Shown here: in pieces, positions 17,036 through 25,564 of the stretch
Layout of the letters: every line of letters starts with the position of its first letter
Numbering within the stretch: position 1 is the stretch's first letter
Assembly (NCBI GenBank): GCA_023838465.1
Contig: JAIVEQ010000026.1
Coordinates: 1-57,763 of the forward strand
Reading direction: 5' to 3'
Source: Candidatus Thiodiazotropha sp.
Lineage (GTDB): Bacteria > Pseudomonadota > Gammaproteobacteria > Chromatiales > Chromatiaceae
DNA length: 57,763 bases
Program-made: the position numbers and the translations under genes
Notes under the pieces: generated by a model
Database searches by the model: none
The model's input: the letters and a program-made list of their open reading frames with translations, nothing else
What the model was told of the DNA's origin: nothing

Positions 17036-17512
17036 TTAGCGAGCTATTGTACTGGTTCGACGGATCTTATCCTGCAACTGCAGTACGCCATAAAGAAGCG
17101 CTTCAGCAGTAGGAGGACACCCGGGAACATAGATATCCACCGGTACCACACGATCACAACCCCTGACCACTGCATAGGAGTAGTGGTAGTAACCACCACC
17201 ATTGGCACAAGAGCCCATTGAGATGACCCAGCGTGGTTCTGCCATCTGATCATAGACTTTACGCAGGGCCGGTGCCATTTTGTTGACCAGCGTGCCCGCC
17301 ACAATCATCACATCCGATTGACGTGGGCTCGGCCGGAATATGATACCGAAACGATCCATATCGTAACGTGCTGCCGCAGCATGCATCATCTCTACCGCAC
17401 AGCACGCCAAGCCAAAGGTCATTGGCCACATGGATCCTGTTCGTGCCCAGTTGATCAATTTATCTGCAGAGGTGGTAATAACACCCTTCTCCAGAATGCC
17501 TTCAATGCCCAC
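17036..17512 (-). CDS. nuoB: NADH-quinone oxidoreductase subunit B, cluster N2
   Basis: The 158-residue subunit holding the terminal [4Fe-4S] cluster N2, which reduces quinone. The tandem cysteines are in [12 protein letters not shown], and the other ligands are in [10 protein letters not shown] and VPGCPP. It is full length and starts [15 protein letters not shown], as common in the family. It lies 45 bp after nuoA and 12 bp before nuoC. Confidence 0.98.
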   Translation of the reverse strand: MGIEGILEKGVITTSADKLINWARTGSMWPMTFGLACCAVEMMHAAAARYDMDRFGIIFRPSPRQSDVMIVAGTLVNKMAPALRKVYDQMAEPRWVISMGSCANGGGYYHYSYAVVRGCDRVVPVDIYVPGCPPTAEALLYGVLQLQDKIRRTSTIAR

Positions 17513-17557
17513 AATCGACCTCCAGAAGCACTAAGATCCTGTACTCTGCACGCATAG

Positions 17558-17914
17558 TCACTCCCATTCCAGCGCTCCCTTCTTCCATTCATAGATAAAG
17601 CCAATCACAAGAATACCGAGAAAGACCATCATGGCTATGTACCCGACCATGCCGATCTGATCCAGTACCACTGCCCAAGGAAAAAGAAAGGCGATTTCGA
17701 GATCGAAGATAATGAAGAGGATAGCAACCAGATAGTAGCGCACATCGAATTTCATGCGCGAATTCTCGAATGCTTCAAAGCCACATTCATAGGGGGAAAG
17801 TTTTTCATCGTCAGGCTTTCGGGTGCCCAACAGAAAACCCAGTCCGATAACAACGCCACCCAACACAAAGGCTATAGCGAGAAAGATCAGAATGGGTAAA
17901 TAATTTTCGAGCAT
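17558..17914 (-). CDS. nuoA: NADH-quinone oxidoreductase subunit A
   Basis: The 118-residue first gene product of the operon, a three-helix membrane subunit contacting NuoH. The conserved loop [12 protein letters not shown] includes the Cys exposed in the deactive state in this family, followed by [22 protein letters not shown] with its helix carboxylates. Length is normal. A sigma70-like promoter lies about 70-100 bp upstream (17981-18010). Confidence 0.97.
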   Translation of the reverse strand: MLENYLPILIFLAIAFVLGGVVIGLGFLLGTRKPDDEKLSPYECGFEAFENSRMKFDVRYYLVAILFIIFDLEIAFLFPWAVVLDQIGMVGYIAMMVFLGILVIGFIYEWKKGALEWE

Positions 17915-17980
17915 TAGTATGCTGCCCCCTTGCGTCGTTCAATCATTATCGTTTTAAGCGAATCTTCAGGGAAGGCCAGC

Positions 17981-18010
17981 AGTCTATCCTTTGCTGCGTT
18001 ATCGTGTCAA
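17981..18010 (-). promoter_or_regulatory. candidate nuo operon promoter
   Basis: A perfect TTGACA on the minus strand (18005-18010) is followed after 18 nt by TAGACT (17981-17986), giving a start near 17975 and a leader of about 60 nt before nuoA. This is the only good match in the 153-bp gap between nuoA and the terminator at 18072. Confidence 0.5.
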
Positions 18011-18071
18011 GTAGGAGCTAAAGTCATAATACCAAGAATTTCAATAGGTTATAATACTTTTGCGGACATAA

Positions 18072-18110
18072 AAAAACGGTATTAGGTAGAAAGTACCTAA
18101 TACCGTTTTT
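18072..18110. terminator. strong bidirectional intrinsic terminator between tRNA-Leu and nuo
   Basis: A perfect 17-bp stem (18072-18088 with 18094-18110) closes a 5-nt loop, GAAAG, and is flanked by A-tract and T-tract. On the minus strand it ends the secG-tRNA-Leu unit, 6 bp after the tRNA, and insulates the nuo promoter. Confidence 0.9.
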
Positions 18111-18115
18111 AATGT

Positions 18116-18200
18116 TGGTACCGATGGCCGGATTTGAACCGGCACGGCTTACGCCACTACCCCCTCAAGATAGCGTGTCTACCAATTCCACCACATCGGC
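18116..18200 (-). tRNA. tRNA-Leu (GAG)
   Basis: An 85-nt class II tRNA with encoded CCA, a 7-bp acceptor stem (GCCGATG/CATCGGT), a long variable arm, and anticodon GAG in CTATCTTGAGGGGGTAG. It lies 21 bp after secG on the same strand, as in many gammaproteobacteria, and is probably cotranscribed with it. The strong hairpin terminator at 18072-18110 follows. Confidence 0.96.
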
Positions 18201-18221
18201 AAAAAAACAAGCGCTTGCTTC

Positions 18222-18686
18222 TTACTCCTTAGCCTGCTCAGCAGAGGCAGCACCCTCTGTCTCCGAAGAACTATCGGCAGGTGGTACAGGCTGCTCTGAC
18301 GCTACCTCTGGAATCGCGTCTGTGGATTCAGTAGCGGGTACAGCATCAGGCATATCACTATTCATGGGTATAGGTGGTATATCGCTCTGTGGAGCCTCTT
18401 CAACCTGAACAGCAGGGGATTGTTCGAAAGCCTCCATCACACCCGCCGGCTCAGTACCCTGGGTTGCGAAATAGGCCATGACCATGCTGGTGACAAAAAA
18501 CAGAGTAGCCAACGCGGCTGTTGCTCTAGTCAGAAAAGAGCCGGAGCCTTTTGCGCCGAACACCGTGCCCGATGCACCACTGCCAAAGGCCGCCCCCATA
18601 TCAGCGCCTTTTCCGTGTTGTATCAGGATCAACCCGACCAGACCAATGGCCAGAAAGAGATGAAACACGGTCAATATTGTTTGCAT
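18222..18686 (-). CDS. secG: preprotein translocase subunit SecG with long acidic tail
   Basis: A 154-residue SecYEG accessory subunit. Two membrane helices are clear (residues 2-22 and about 53-72), joined by the family loop LIQHGKGADMGAAFGSGAS. The last 75 residues or so form a low-complexity tail rich in Glu, Pro, Ala and Ser, extending past the usual 110-residue size. The tail would lie in the periplasm if the E. coli topology holds. It follows tpiA by 20 bp and precedes tRNA-Leu, the classic order. Confidence 0.95.
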   Translation of the reverse strand: MQTILTVFHLFLAIGLVGLILIQHGKGADMGAAFGSGASGTVFGAKGSGSFLTRATAALATLFFVTSMVMAYFATQGTEPAGVMEAFEQSPAVQVEEAPQSDIPPIPMNSDMPDAVPATESTDAIPEVASEQPVPPADSSSETEGAASAEQAKE

Positions 18687-18706
18687 TTGTTCAGTTACCT
18701 GTTAAT

Positions 18707-19459
18707 TCAGTCGGCAGCGGTACAGATACCCAGGAAATCCTCGGCTTTGAGGGATGCACCCCCGATCAGACCGCCATCAATATCCGGTTTCCCAATCAAC
18801 TCCCTGGCATTGTCAGGCTTCATGGAACCGCCGTAGAGTATACGCAGACCTTGCGCAACAGAACCGCTCTTTGCCGCTACCCGGCCACGTATGAAGGCAT
18901 GTACCTCTTGTGCTTGCTCGGGTGTGGCCGTCATTCCGGTTCCTATCGCCCAGACCGGCTCGTAGGCAATAACGCCATTTGCCAGTGCATCAATCCCTTC
19001 CAGGTCAATCACTGCATCCAACTGTCGGGCTACGATCTCATTGGTAGTCCCTGCTTCACGCTCTTCAAGGGTCTCACCAATGCAGAGGATAGGTATCAGT
19101 CCAGCAGCGCGTGCTACCGCATATTTAGAGGCAACCTGCTGATCACTCTCTGCATGGTAACTACGGCGCTCCGAGTGCCCGACAATGACATACTTGCAAG
19201 CAAAATCATTGAGCATCGAGGCCGAAATCTCACCGGTAAAGGCTCCTGACGACTCCGTCGACAGATCTTGGCCACCCCAGGCGATGTCACTGCCCGAAAG
19301 CAGTTTCTGGACCTCTGGAATGAAGACACAAGGAGGACAAACCGCTAATTCTGCGCTTTTAACATCCCCGATACCACGTTTAATACCATCCAGTAAGCTG
19401 CGGACGCTCTCAAGCGAACCATTCATCTTCCAGTTTCCGGCTACCAATGGTCTACGCAT
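18707..19459 (-). CDS. tpiA: triose-phosphate isomerase
   Basis: A 250-residue TIM-barrel enzyme interconverting dihydroxyacetone phosphate and glyceraldehyde 3-phosphate. Catalytic residues are present: Asn9 and Lys11 in GNWKMNG, His95 in VGHSERR and Glu167 in AYEPVWAIGTG. The phosphate-binding LYGGS motif lies near the C-terminus. The start at 19459 (MRRPLVAGNWK) is the family start; an in-frame start at 19522 adds 21 atypical residues. Confidence 0.97.
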   Translation of the reverse strand: MRRPLVAGNWKMNGSLESVRSLLDGIKRGIGDVKSAELAVCPPCVFIPEVQKLLSGSDIAWGGQDLSTESSGAFTGEISASMLNDFACKYVIVGHSERRSYHAESDQQVASKYAVARAAGLIPILCIGETLEEREAGTTNEIVARQLDAVIDLEGIDALANGVIAYEPVWAIGTGMTATPEQAQEVHAFIRGRVAAKSGSVAQGLRILYGGSMKPDNARELIGKPDIDGGLIGGASLKAEDFLGICTAAD

Positions 19460-19580
19460 GCCTTCACTCCTGCGATTTAAAAGAAAGCGCGCTAGCTTAA
19501 CGGCCAATGGGTTTGAAATCAATCTTCATTGAAAATCCTGTGTCGGCAATCCCACCCAGAATCATTGAACTCAGGTTATC

Positions 19581-20927
19581 TCACTCACTTGATACCAGTT
19601 CTTGAACCTTCGCTGCAATATGGCCAGACAAATCCTCAACCTGGGCACCATCAACTCCTTCCACCATGACCCTTATCAAGGGTTCGGTTCCTGATGGCCT
19701 TAATAAAACACGTCCTGAACTCCCCATCTCGACCTCAGCCTCCCTGACCGATTTTTTTACCGAGTCAGCATTCATGATTTCTTGTGGAGTCCTGCTGCCG
19801 AGGTGAATATTGGTCAGCTTTTGGGGATATTTGCTCATGCCGGCACTCAATTCCCGTAGACTTCTGCCTGTTGCATGCATCTCAGAAAGAACCTGAAGGG
19901 CAGCGATGATACCGTCACCTGTGGTTGTTCGATCCAGGCAGATAATATGTCCAGACTGTTCGCCGCCGAGTACCCAGCCTTTTTTCGACAGACGTTCCAT
20001 AATATAACGATCGCCCACCTGGGTCCGTTCAAACACCACGCCATGTTCCCGCATCGCATGTTCAAGCCCTAGATTGCTCATCAGGGTCCCGACAACAGCC
20101 CCCTTGAGTTCACCCAGCCTCATCCTGGAACAGGCAATGATATAGAGGATTTCGTCACCATCCACTTCATTACCTTGATCGTCGACCATGATGAGGCGAT
20201 CGCCATCACCATCCAGGGCTATACCCAGGTCTGCATCATGCTCCAGCACGGCCGCCTTTAAATGTTCTGGATAGGTTGAACCGACACCATCATTGATGTT
20301 AAACCCATTCGGTTGGTTACCAATCGCGATCACATCTGCGCCCATCTCATCAAATACATAGGGTGCAATGTTATAAGTTGCACCATTTGCGCAATCGACC
20401 ACGATCTTCATGCCTTTAAAGCGTGTTTTGAGTGGAATAGTACTTTTACAGAACTCGATATATCTGCCTTCCGCCTCCATTTTCTCCGCTCTGCCAAGGT
20501 TGGATGAATCAACCGTAATCAACGGCTTCTCCATCTCAGCCTCGATGGCGATCTCCACCCCATCTGGAAGCTTAAGACCCTCAGCTGAAAAGAACTTGAT
20601 ACCGTTATCCTGATAGGGGTTATGAGAGGCACTGATCACTATACCTGCCTGGGCATGCAGGGTACGTGTCAAATAGGCGACACTCGGGGTTGGCATGGGA
20701 CCTAACAGGGTGATATTGACGCCGGCCGCCGTCAGCCCAGCCTCTAGGGCTGACTCCAGAAGATAGCCGGATATGCGTGTATCCTTACCGATCAGGATGC
20801 GGCTTTTTGCTTCAGTGCCTAGCACCCGGCCGATTGCCCAGCCCAACTTTAGGACAAATTCCGGTGTGATTGGCCCTTCACCAAAGCGGCCACGTACCCC
20901 ATCTGTTCCGAAATATTTACGACTCAC
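19581..20927 (-). CDS. glmM: phosphoglucosamine mutase
   Basis: A 448-residue cytosolic enzyme converting glucosamine 6-phosphate to glucosamine 1-phosphate for UDP-GlcNAc, peptidoglycan and lipid A. The phosphorylated serine is Ser101 in [12 protein letters not shown], the Mg2+-binding loop is DGDGDR near residue 240, the sugar-binding loop is GGEQSGH, and the phosphate-binding [12 protein letters not shown] is near 415. Length equals the family norm (E. coli 445). It lies 17 bp after folP, with 121 featureless bases before tpiA. Confidence 0.97.
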   Translation of the reverse strand: MSRKYFGTDGVRGRFGEGPITPEFVLKLGWAIGRVLGTEAKSRILIGKDTRISGYLLESALEAGLTAAGVNITLLGPMPTPSVAYLTRTLHAQAGIVISASHNPYQDNGIKFFSAEGLKLPDGVEIAIEAEMEKPLITVDSSNLGRAEKMEAEGRYIEFCKSTIPLKTRFKGMKIVVDCANGATYNIAPYVFDEMGADVIAIGNQPNGFNINDGVGSTYPEHLKAAVLEHDADLGIALDGDGDRLIMVDDQGNEVDGDEILYIIACSRMRLGELKGAVVGTLMSNLGLEHAMREHGVVFERTQVGDRYIMERLSKKGWVLGGEQSGHIICLDRTTTGDGIIAALQVLSEMHATGRSLRELSAGMSKYPQKLTNIHLGSRTPQEIMNADSVKKSVREAEVEMGSSGRVLLRPSGTEPLIRVMVEGVDGAQVEDLSGHIAAKVQELVSSE

Positions 20928-20944
20928 TAAACTGTCCTCGCTGT

Positions 20945-21778
20945 TTATGAGATGGCTCTGACTGCCGATGCCACCTTAAGGGCTTCAACTGTTTCACGCA
21001 CATCGTGCACCCTGATAATAGTAGCGCCTCCAATAACGGCAACTACTGCAGCAGCAACACTGCCAAAGATGCGTTGATCAACAGATACATCCCCAAGTAG
21101 CGACCCGATCATCGATTTTCTTGAAATACCAACCAGCAAAGGTGTATTGAGTGAACTTAGCGTGTGCAGCTCTTTAAGCAGCTTCAGGTTGTGCTGCAGG
21201 CTTTTACCAAATCCAAATCCTGGATCAATAACTATCTTGTGGCGAGCAATACCTGCCGATTCGCAAGCGTCCATGCGCTGCTGTAGAAACGTTTTGACCT
21301 CTTCCACAACATTGTCATAGTGTGGCGCATTTTGCATGGTTCGCGGCTTGCCCTGCATGTGCATAAGACAAACAGGAACGGCTGTTTCGGCAGCGGCTTG
21401 TAACGCTCCTTGTTCACTCAACGCCAAAACATCATTGATCATTCCAGCACCGGCAGAAACCGCTTCACGCATGACCAATGGTTTGCTGGTATCGATTGAG
21501 ATGGGTACGGGGATGTTCTCTGCTAGCGTTTCAATCACCGGTATGACACGCTCCAGTTCCTCTTCAGCTGTAACCGGTTGAGCGCCGGGACGAGTGGACT
21601 CGCCGCCAATATCGATGATTGCCGCCCCCTCATCCACCATCTTTACGGCATGTCTCAAGGCAGTTTCTGGGCGATAATAACGCCCACCGTCAGAAAAGGA
21701 GTCGGGTGTTAGGTTGAGAATACCCATGACCTGGGGCGAACCCAGGTCAAGGGATTTTCCAGCACAGTCAAGAATCAA
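20945..21778 (-). CDS. folP: dihydropteroate synthase
   Basis: The enzyme joins p-aminobenzoate to hydroxymethyl-dihydropterin diphosphate in folate synthesis and is the sulfonamide target. Motifs are intact: [26 protein letters not shown], the DTSK strand, DPGFGFGK and a C-terminal IRVHDV. The start is uncertain. I prefer a TTG at 21778 (277 residues), which leaves 22 bp after ftsH and matches family length; ATG codons at 21844/21841 or 21898 would overlap ftsH by 41-98 bp. No strong ribosome-binding site favours any of them. Confidence 0.95.
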   Translation of the reverse strand: MILDCAGKSLDLGSPQVMGILNLTPDSFSDGGRYYRPETALRHAVKMVDEGAAIIDIGGESTRPGAQPVTAEEELERVIPVIETLAENIPVPISIDTSKPLVMREAVSAGAGMINDVLALSEQGALQAAAETAVPVCLMHMQGKPRTMQNAPHYDNVVEEVKTFLQQRMDACESAGIARHKIVIDPGFGFGKSLQHNLKLLKELHTLSSLNTPLLVGISRKSMIGSLLGDVSVDQRIFGSVAAAVVAVIGGATIIRVHDVRETVEALKVASAVRAIS

Positions 21779-21800
21779 TGAGTTTCTAGGCCCTAACTTG

Positions 21801-23723
21801 TCAGTGCTGACCGGCAGGTCCACCGATAGTGCCGGAAACATCATCTGAAGAGGGAGACTCACCGGAAGGTCGGGTGTCATCGTCAGAATCGATATCACTA
21901 TCCACCCAATCCTTTGGTGGGCGAGGCGGTTTGTTATTCATGATGTCGTTGATCTGATGAGTATCAATGGTTTCGTACTTCATCAATGCATCGGCCATGA
22001 TGTGAAGTTTCTCGAGATTGTCGTTAAGTATCTTCTCTGCACGCTCATAATTTCGATCGATAAAGTTTCTGATCTCCTCATCAATGGTATGGGCTGTGTC
22101 ATCAGAGACATTCTTGTGCTGAGTCACTGAACGACCGAGAAAGACCTCCTCTTCCTCCTCGCTGTACATGAGAGGTCCCAGACGCTCTGAAAGCCCCCAT
22201 TTGGTAACCATATTGCGGGCGAGTTCCGTGGCACGCTTGATATCGTTGGAGGCGCCTGTTGTCACCTTATCGATGCCGAAAACTAGCTCCTCGGCGATGC
22301 GTCCACCAAACAGGCTTGAGATCTGGCTTTCCAGATGCTCTTTGCTGTAACTGTACCGATCTGCTTCAGGCAGAAACATTGTGACACCCAGGGCTCGTCC
22401 ACGGGGAATGATACTGACCTTGTAAACCGGATCATGAGAAGGCACCAGTCGCCCTACAATTGCGTGTCCGGACTCGTGATAGGCAGTCAGTTTTTTCTCA
22501 TCCTCACTCATCACCATGGTACGACGTTCAGTACCCATCATGATCTTGTCCTTGGCCTTCTCCATCTCCTCCATACTGACCAGAGTCTTGTTGGCGCGTG
22601 CGGCAAACAGAGCCGCTTCATTCACCAAATTGGCCAGATCAGCACCAGAGAAACCGGGTGTACCACGGGCAATGATACCGGGCTTAACATCTTCAGATGC
22701 TGCCACTTTGCGTAGATGGACCTTGAGAATCTGCTCGCGGCCACGTACATCGGGTAACGGCACGACGACCTGACGGTCAAAGCGGCCCGGGCGTAATAAC
22801 GCTGGGTCCAATACATCCGGACGGTTCGTGGCAGCGATAACGATAACGCCCTCATTACCCTCGAAACCATCCATCTCTACCAGCAGTTGATTAAGGGTTT
22901 GCTCACGCTCGTCATGACCACCGCCAAGCCCTGCGCCACGATGACGACCTACCGCATCGATCTCATCAATAAAGATGATACAGGGAGCATGCTTCTTCGC
23001 CTGCTCGAACATATCGCGCACACGGGAAGCGCCGACACCCACGAACATTTCAACAAAATCAGATCCTGAGATCGTAAAGAAAGGCACTTTGGCCTCACCG
23101 GCGATAGCCTTGGCGAGCAGGGTTTTACCGGTGCCTGGTGACCCGACCATCAATACACCCTTGGGTATCTTGCCACCCAGTTTCTGGAACTTGGATGGAT
23201 CCCGTAGAAAGTCAACCATTTCGGAGACTTCCTCCTTGGCCTCTTCCACACCGGCAACATCATTGAATGTCACCTTGACCTGATCCTCACTGAGCATTCT
23301 GGCTTTGCTTTTGCCGAATGACATGGCGCCACGGCCTGCTCCACCACCCTGCATCTGGCGCATGAAGAATATCCACAAACCAATCAATACAAACAAAGGA
23401 AACCAGTTGATCAGAATATTCATCAACAGGGATGGTTTTTCAGGTGGGGTTGCCTTGATCTCTACATTGCTATTAAGCAGGTCACTCACCAGCATATCGT
23501 CACCCGGGCTATAGGTGGAAAAATGCTGACCCGAGGCCAAGGTACCATTGATGTCGCGGCCATTACCGCTGAACTCAACATCCTTAACCTGCCCTGACTT
23601 AACATTGATGATGAACTCGGAATAGCTCATCGGTTGGGCCTTTGGCTGGGTAGTGGAAAAATTGTTAAAGACCGTCATCAATACGATGGCGATCACCACC
23701 CAGAGAATTAAATTTTTTGCCAT
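21801..23723 (-). CDS. ftsH: ATP-dependent zinc metalloprotease FtsH
   Basis: A 640-residue inner-membrane AAA+ protease that degrades misfolded membrane proteins and, in E. coli, LpxC and sigma-32. There are two membrane helices (about 4-24 and 100-120) around a periplasmic domain. Walker A is GSPGTGKT at 194-201, Walker B is [11 protein letters not shown], the second region of homology is [18 protein letters not shown], and the zinc site is HESGH near 415. The start at 23723 ([10 protein letters not shown]) is the family start; an upstream extension to 23867 lacks homology. It shares a cluster with rlmE and folP as in E. coli. Confidence 0.97.
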   Translation of the reverse strand: MAKNLILWVVIAIVLMTVFNNFSTTQPKAQPMSYSEFIINVKSGQVKDVEFSGNGRDINGTLASGQHFSTYSPGDDMLVSDLLNSNVEIKATPPEKPSLLMNILINWFPLFVLIGLWIFFMRQMQGGGAGRGAMSFGKSKARMLSEDQVKVTFNDVAGVEEAKEEVSEMVDFLRDPSKFQKLGGKIPKGVLMVGSPGTGKTLLAKAIAGEAKVPFFTISGSDFVEMFVGVGASRVRDMFEQAKKHAPCIIFIDEIDAVGRHRGAGLGGGHDEREQTLNQLLVEMDGFEGNEGVIVIAATNRPDVLDPALLRPGRFDRQVVVPLPDVRGREQILKVHLRKVAASEDVKPGIIARGTPGFSGADLANLVNEAALFAARANKTLVSMEEMEKAKDKIMMGTERRTMVMSEDEKKLTAYHESGHAIVGRLVPSHDPVYKVSIIPRGRALGVTMFLPEADRYSYSKEHLESQISSLFGGRIAEELVFGIDKVTTGASNDIKRATELARNMVTKWGLSERLGPLMYSEEEEEVFLGRSVTQHKNVSDDTAHTIDEEIRNFIDRNYERAEKILNDNLEKLHIMADALMKYETIDTHQINDIMNNKPPRPPKDWVDSDIDSDDDTRPSGESPSSDDVSGTIGGPAGQH

Positions 23724-23898
23724 GTCGTTCAAAACGTAAAAACCTCTTAATATGAGTCCCGGTAGTAACCGGAATCTACTTTCCGCTTTGGCATCTGCGT
23801 GTTGGGCTTTAATCCGTGACCCGGTACACCAGACCATGGAATTCACCCATACCCCGAAAAAACCCAATATTATAGTGCAAATATCTGATTTATAGGAT

Positions 23899-24537
23899 TT
23901 ACTGGTTGGTACGGTACACTATCTTAAAGTTCCCCGCTACCAGATAGACCTCGCGGCTTTTTGCCCTGGAGGAGCTGGGTTTCCGGCTCACTACACGCCG
24001 AAAATCGCCTCGAAGCGCCTTCAAATAGGCATCAAACCCCTCACCCTGAAATACCTTAGCGACAAAATGGCCTCCTGGCTTGAGTACTTCTCGTGCAAAT
24101 TCGAGTGCCAGTTCGCAAAGATAGATGGCGCGAGGCTGATCAACGCTAGCCATACCTGTAACATTGGGCGCCATATCGGAAATTACAAGGTCAACAGGCT
24201 CTCCAGCCAGCCATTTTCTCATCTCCTCCAATGGCTGAGGTTCTCGAAAATCCCCCTGAATGAAATCCACACCAGCAATAGGGTCCATTGGCAGAATATC
24301 CAGCGCCAACACCTGCCCCTTTTCCCCCACTAAATCCCTGGCAATCTGACTCCATCCTCCGGGTGCGGCACCGAGGTCCACAACCCTCATACCAGGCTTG
24401 ATAATTCTATCCTTTTCCTGGATTTCCAATAACTTGAAGGCTGCACGTGAACGATAGCCTGCTTTTTTGGCCTTCTTGACATACTCGTCATTAAAATGGC
24501 GGTCCAGCCATTGTCGACTACTTTTACTTCGTTTCAT
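23899..24537 (-). CDS. rlmE: 23S rRNA (uridine-2'-O)-methyltransferase
   Basis: A 212-residue SAM-dependent methyltransferase (RrmJ/FtsJ) that methylates the ribose of U2552 in the 50S peptidyl-transferase region. The SAM motif [15 protein letters not shown] is near residue 55, and the Lys-Asp-Lys-Glu set is compatible with [18 protein letters not shown] and VAKVFQGEG. It is read leftward toward ftsH (175-bp gap) and divergently from yhbY, with a dyad in the divergent gap. Confidence 0.97.
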   Translation of the reverse strand: MKRSKSSRQWLDRHFNDEYVKKAKKAGYRSRAAFKLLEIQEKDRIIKPGMRVVDLGAAPGGWSQIARDLVGEKGQVLALDILPMDPIAGVDFIQGDFREPQPLEEMRKWLAGEPVDLVISDMAPNVTGMASVDQPRAIYLCELALEFAREVLKPGGHFVAKVFQGEGFDAYLKALRGDFRRVVSRKPSSSRAKSREVYLVAGNFKIVYRTNQ

Positions 24538-24567
24538 GACACTGCAGAGCCTTTATTAGTCAATAGT

Positions 24568-24605
24568 CTATCCCGGATGTTTCGCCCAGTAAGGAAACGG
24601 GATAG
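24568..24605. promoter_or_regulatory. dyad in the rlmE-yhbY divergent region
   Basis: CTATCCCG (24568-24575) and CGGGATAG (24598-24605) are perfect inverted arms, extended inside by TTTC/GAAA with a 4-nt bulge. A weak -10-like TAGAAT (24603-24608) for yhbY overlaps the right arm. It could be an operator shared by the two genes or a stem in the yhbY leader. Confidence 0.35.
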
Positions 24606-24639
24606 AATCCGCCTCCCTAATTCAAACAAGGCGACTGAC

Positions 24640-24936
24640 ATGCCGCTCACTACCGCACAAAACCGGGCGCTGAAAAAGCTTGCCCATCACCTCAAACCTG
24701 TTGTCATCATCGGTCAGCATGGTCTGAGTGACAGTGTTCTCAATGAAATAGATATCACCCTCAATACCCATGAGCTGATTAAGATAAAACTTGCTGGAGC
24801 AGATAAAAGCGACCGTGAACAGCTCAGTAATAAAATTGTAGAGCATCTATCCGCTGAGTTGGTCCAGATCATAGGACGGGTGGCAATCTTCTATCGAGCC
24901 AATCCGAAGAAAAAGAAAAACCGAATCGTTATTTAA
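24640..24936 (+). CDS. yhbY: ribosome assembly RNA-binding protein YhbY (CRM domain)
   Basis: A 98-residue single CRM-domain protein that associates with pre-50S ribosomes in E. coli. The family signature is visible: LKKLAHHLKPVVIIGQHGLS near the start with the GxxG-like loop, VLNEIDITLNTHELIKIKL, and RVAIFYRANPKKKK at the end. The start at 24640 (MPLTTAQNRAL) is chosen because it matches family length; the longer in-frame start at 24496 would overlap rlmE. Its stop codon lies within the left arm of the palindromic repeat at 24931-25060. Confidence 0.94.
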   Translation: MPLTTAQNRALKKLAHHLKPVVIIGQHGLSDSVLNEIDITLNTHELIKIKLAGADKSDREQLSNKIVEHLSAELVQIIGRVAIFYRANPKKKKNRIVI

Positions 24937-25060
24937 TTTTGAATGATGAATTGTGAATTTTGAATTGATGAGTGCGCTATGCGCACAGTCTACTTTAAAA
25001 AAGCGGTGAGCATAGCGAACACCGAAATTAATAATTCACAATTCAACATTCAAAATTAAT
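24931..25060. repeat. AT-rich palindromic element between yhbY and greA
   Basis: Arms 24933-24966 and 25026-25059 are inverted copies at 31 of 34 positions. They enclose a second perfect dyad, GTGCGC-TAT-GCGCAC (24972-24986). The element fills the whole space between convergent yhbY and greA; the left arm contains the yhbY stop codon. AATTGTGAATT-type strings of this kind are common intergenic repeats. It could act as a bidirectional transcription end or an mRNA-stabilising hairpin. Confidence 0.75.
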
Positions 25061-25062
25061 TG

Positions 25063-25539
25063 TTATTCGTACCTTACTTCGAGGATCTCAAACTCTCTCG
25101 CACCACCTGGGGTGTTAAGGAAGACATCATCCCCTTCCTGTTTACCAATCAAGGCACGAGCAATAGGCGAGCTGACTGAAATCAGTCCACTCTTGATGTC
25201 CGCCTCATCTTCGCCAACGATCTGGTAAGTGAACTCCTCGTCATTATCCAATTCCAATACCACCACTGTTGCACCGAAGACGACCCTTCCTCCCGCATTC
25301 AGCGTGGTGACATCGATAATCTGAGCATGTGATAGTTTGCCTTCGATATCCTTGATACGACCTTCGATAAAGCTCTGCTGCTCTCGCGCCGCATGGTATT
25401 CCGCATTCTCCTTTAGATCCCCATGCTCCCTGGCTTCTGCGATGGCCTTAATGACTTTCGGGCGTTCGGTACTTTTCAACTGCTTGAGTTCCTCTTGCAG
25501 CTTGGCAGCACCTCTCGCTGTCAGTGGTACCTTACTCAT
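25063..25539 (-). CDS. greA: transcription elongation factor GreA
   Basis: A 158-residue factor that stimulates transcript cleavage in backtracked RNA polymerase. The N-terminal coiled coil has the acidic tip segment [20 protein letters not shown], which in this family reaches the polymerase active site. The C-terminal FKBP-like domain follows ([23 protein letters not shown]). Length is the family norm. It is 25 bp downstream of carB, giving the carA-carB-greA order of gammaproteobacteria. Confidence 0.97.
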   Translation of the reverse strand: MSKVPLTARGAAKLQEELKQLKSTERPKVIKAIAEAREHGDLKENAEYHAAREQQSFIEGRIKDIEGKLSHAQIIDVTTLNAGGRVVFGATVVVLELDNDEEFTYQIVGEDEADIKSGLISVSSPIARALIGKQEGDDVFLNTPGGAREFEILEVRYE

Positions 25540-25564
25540 CTCGTGATTCCTCTAAATCCTGTCA

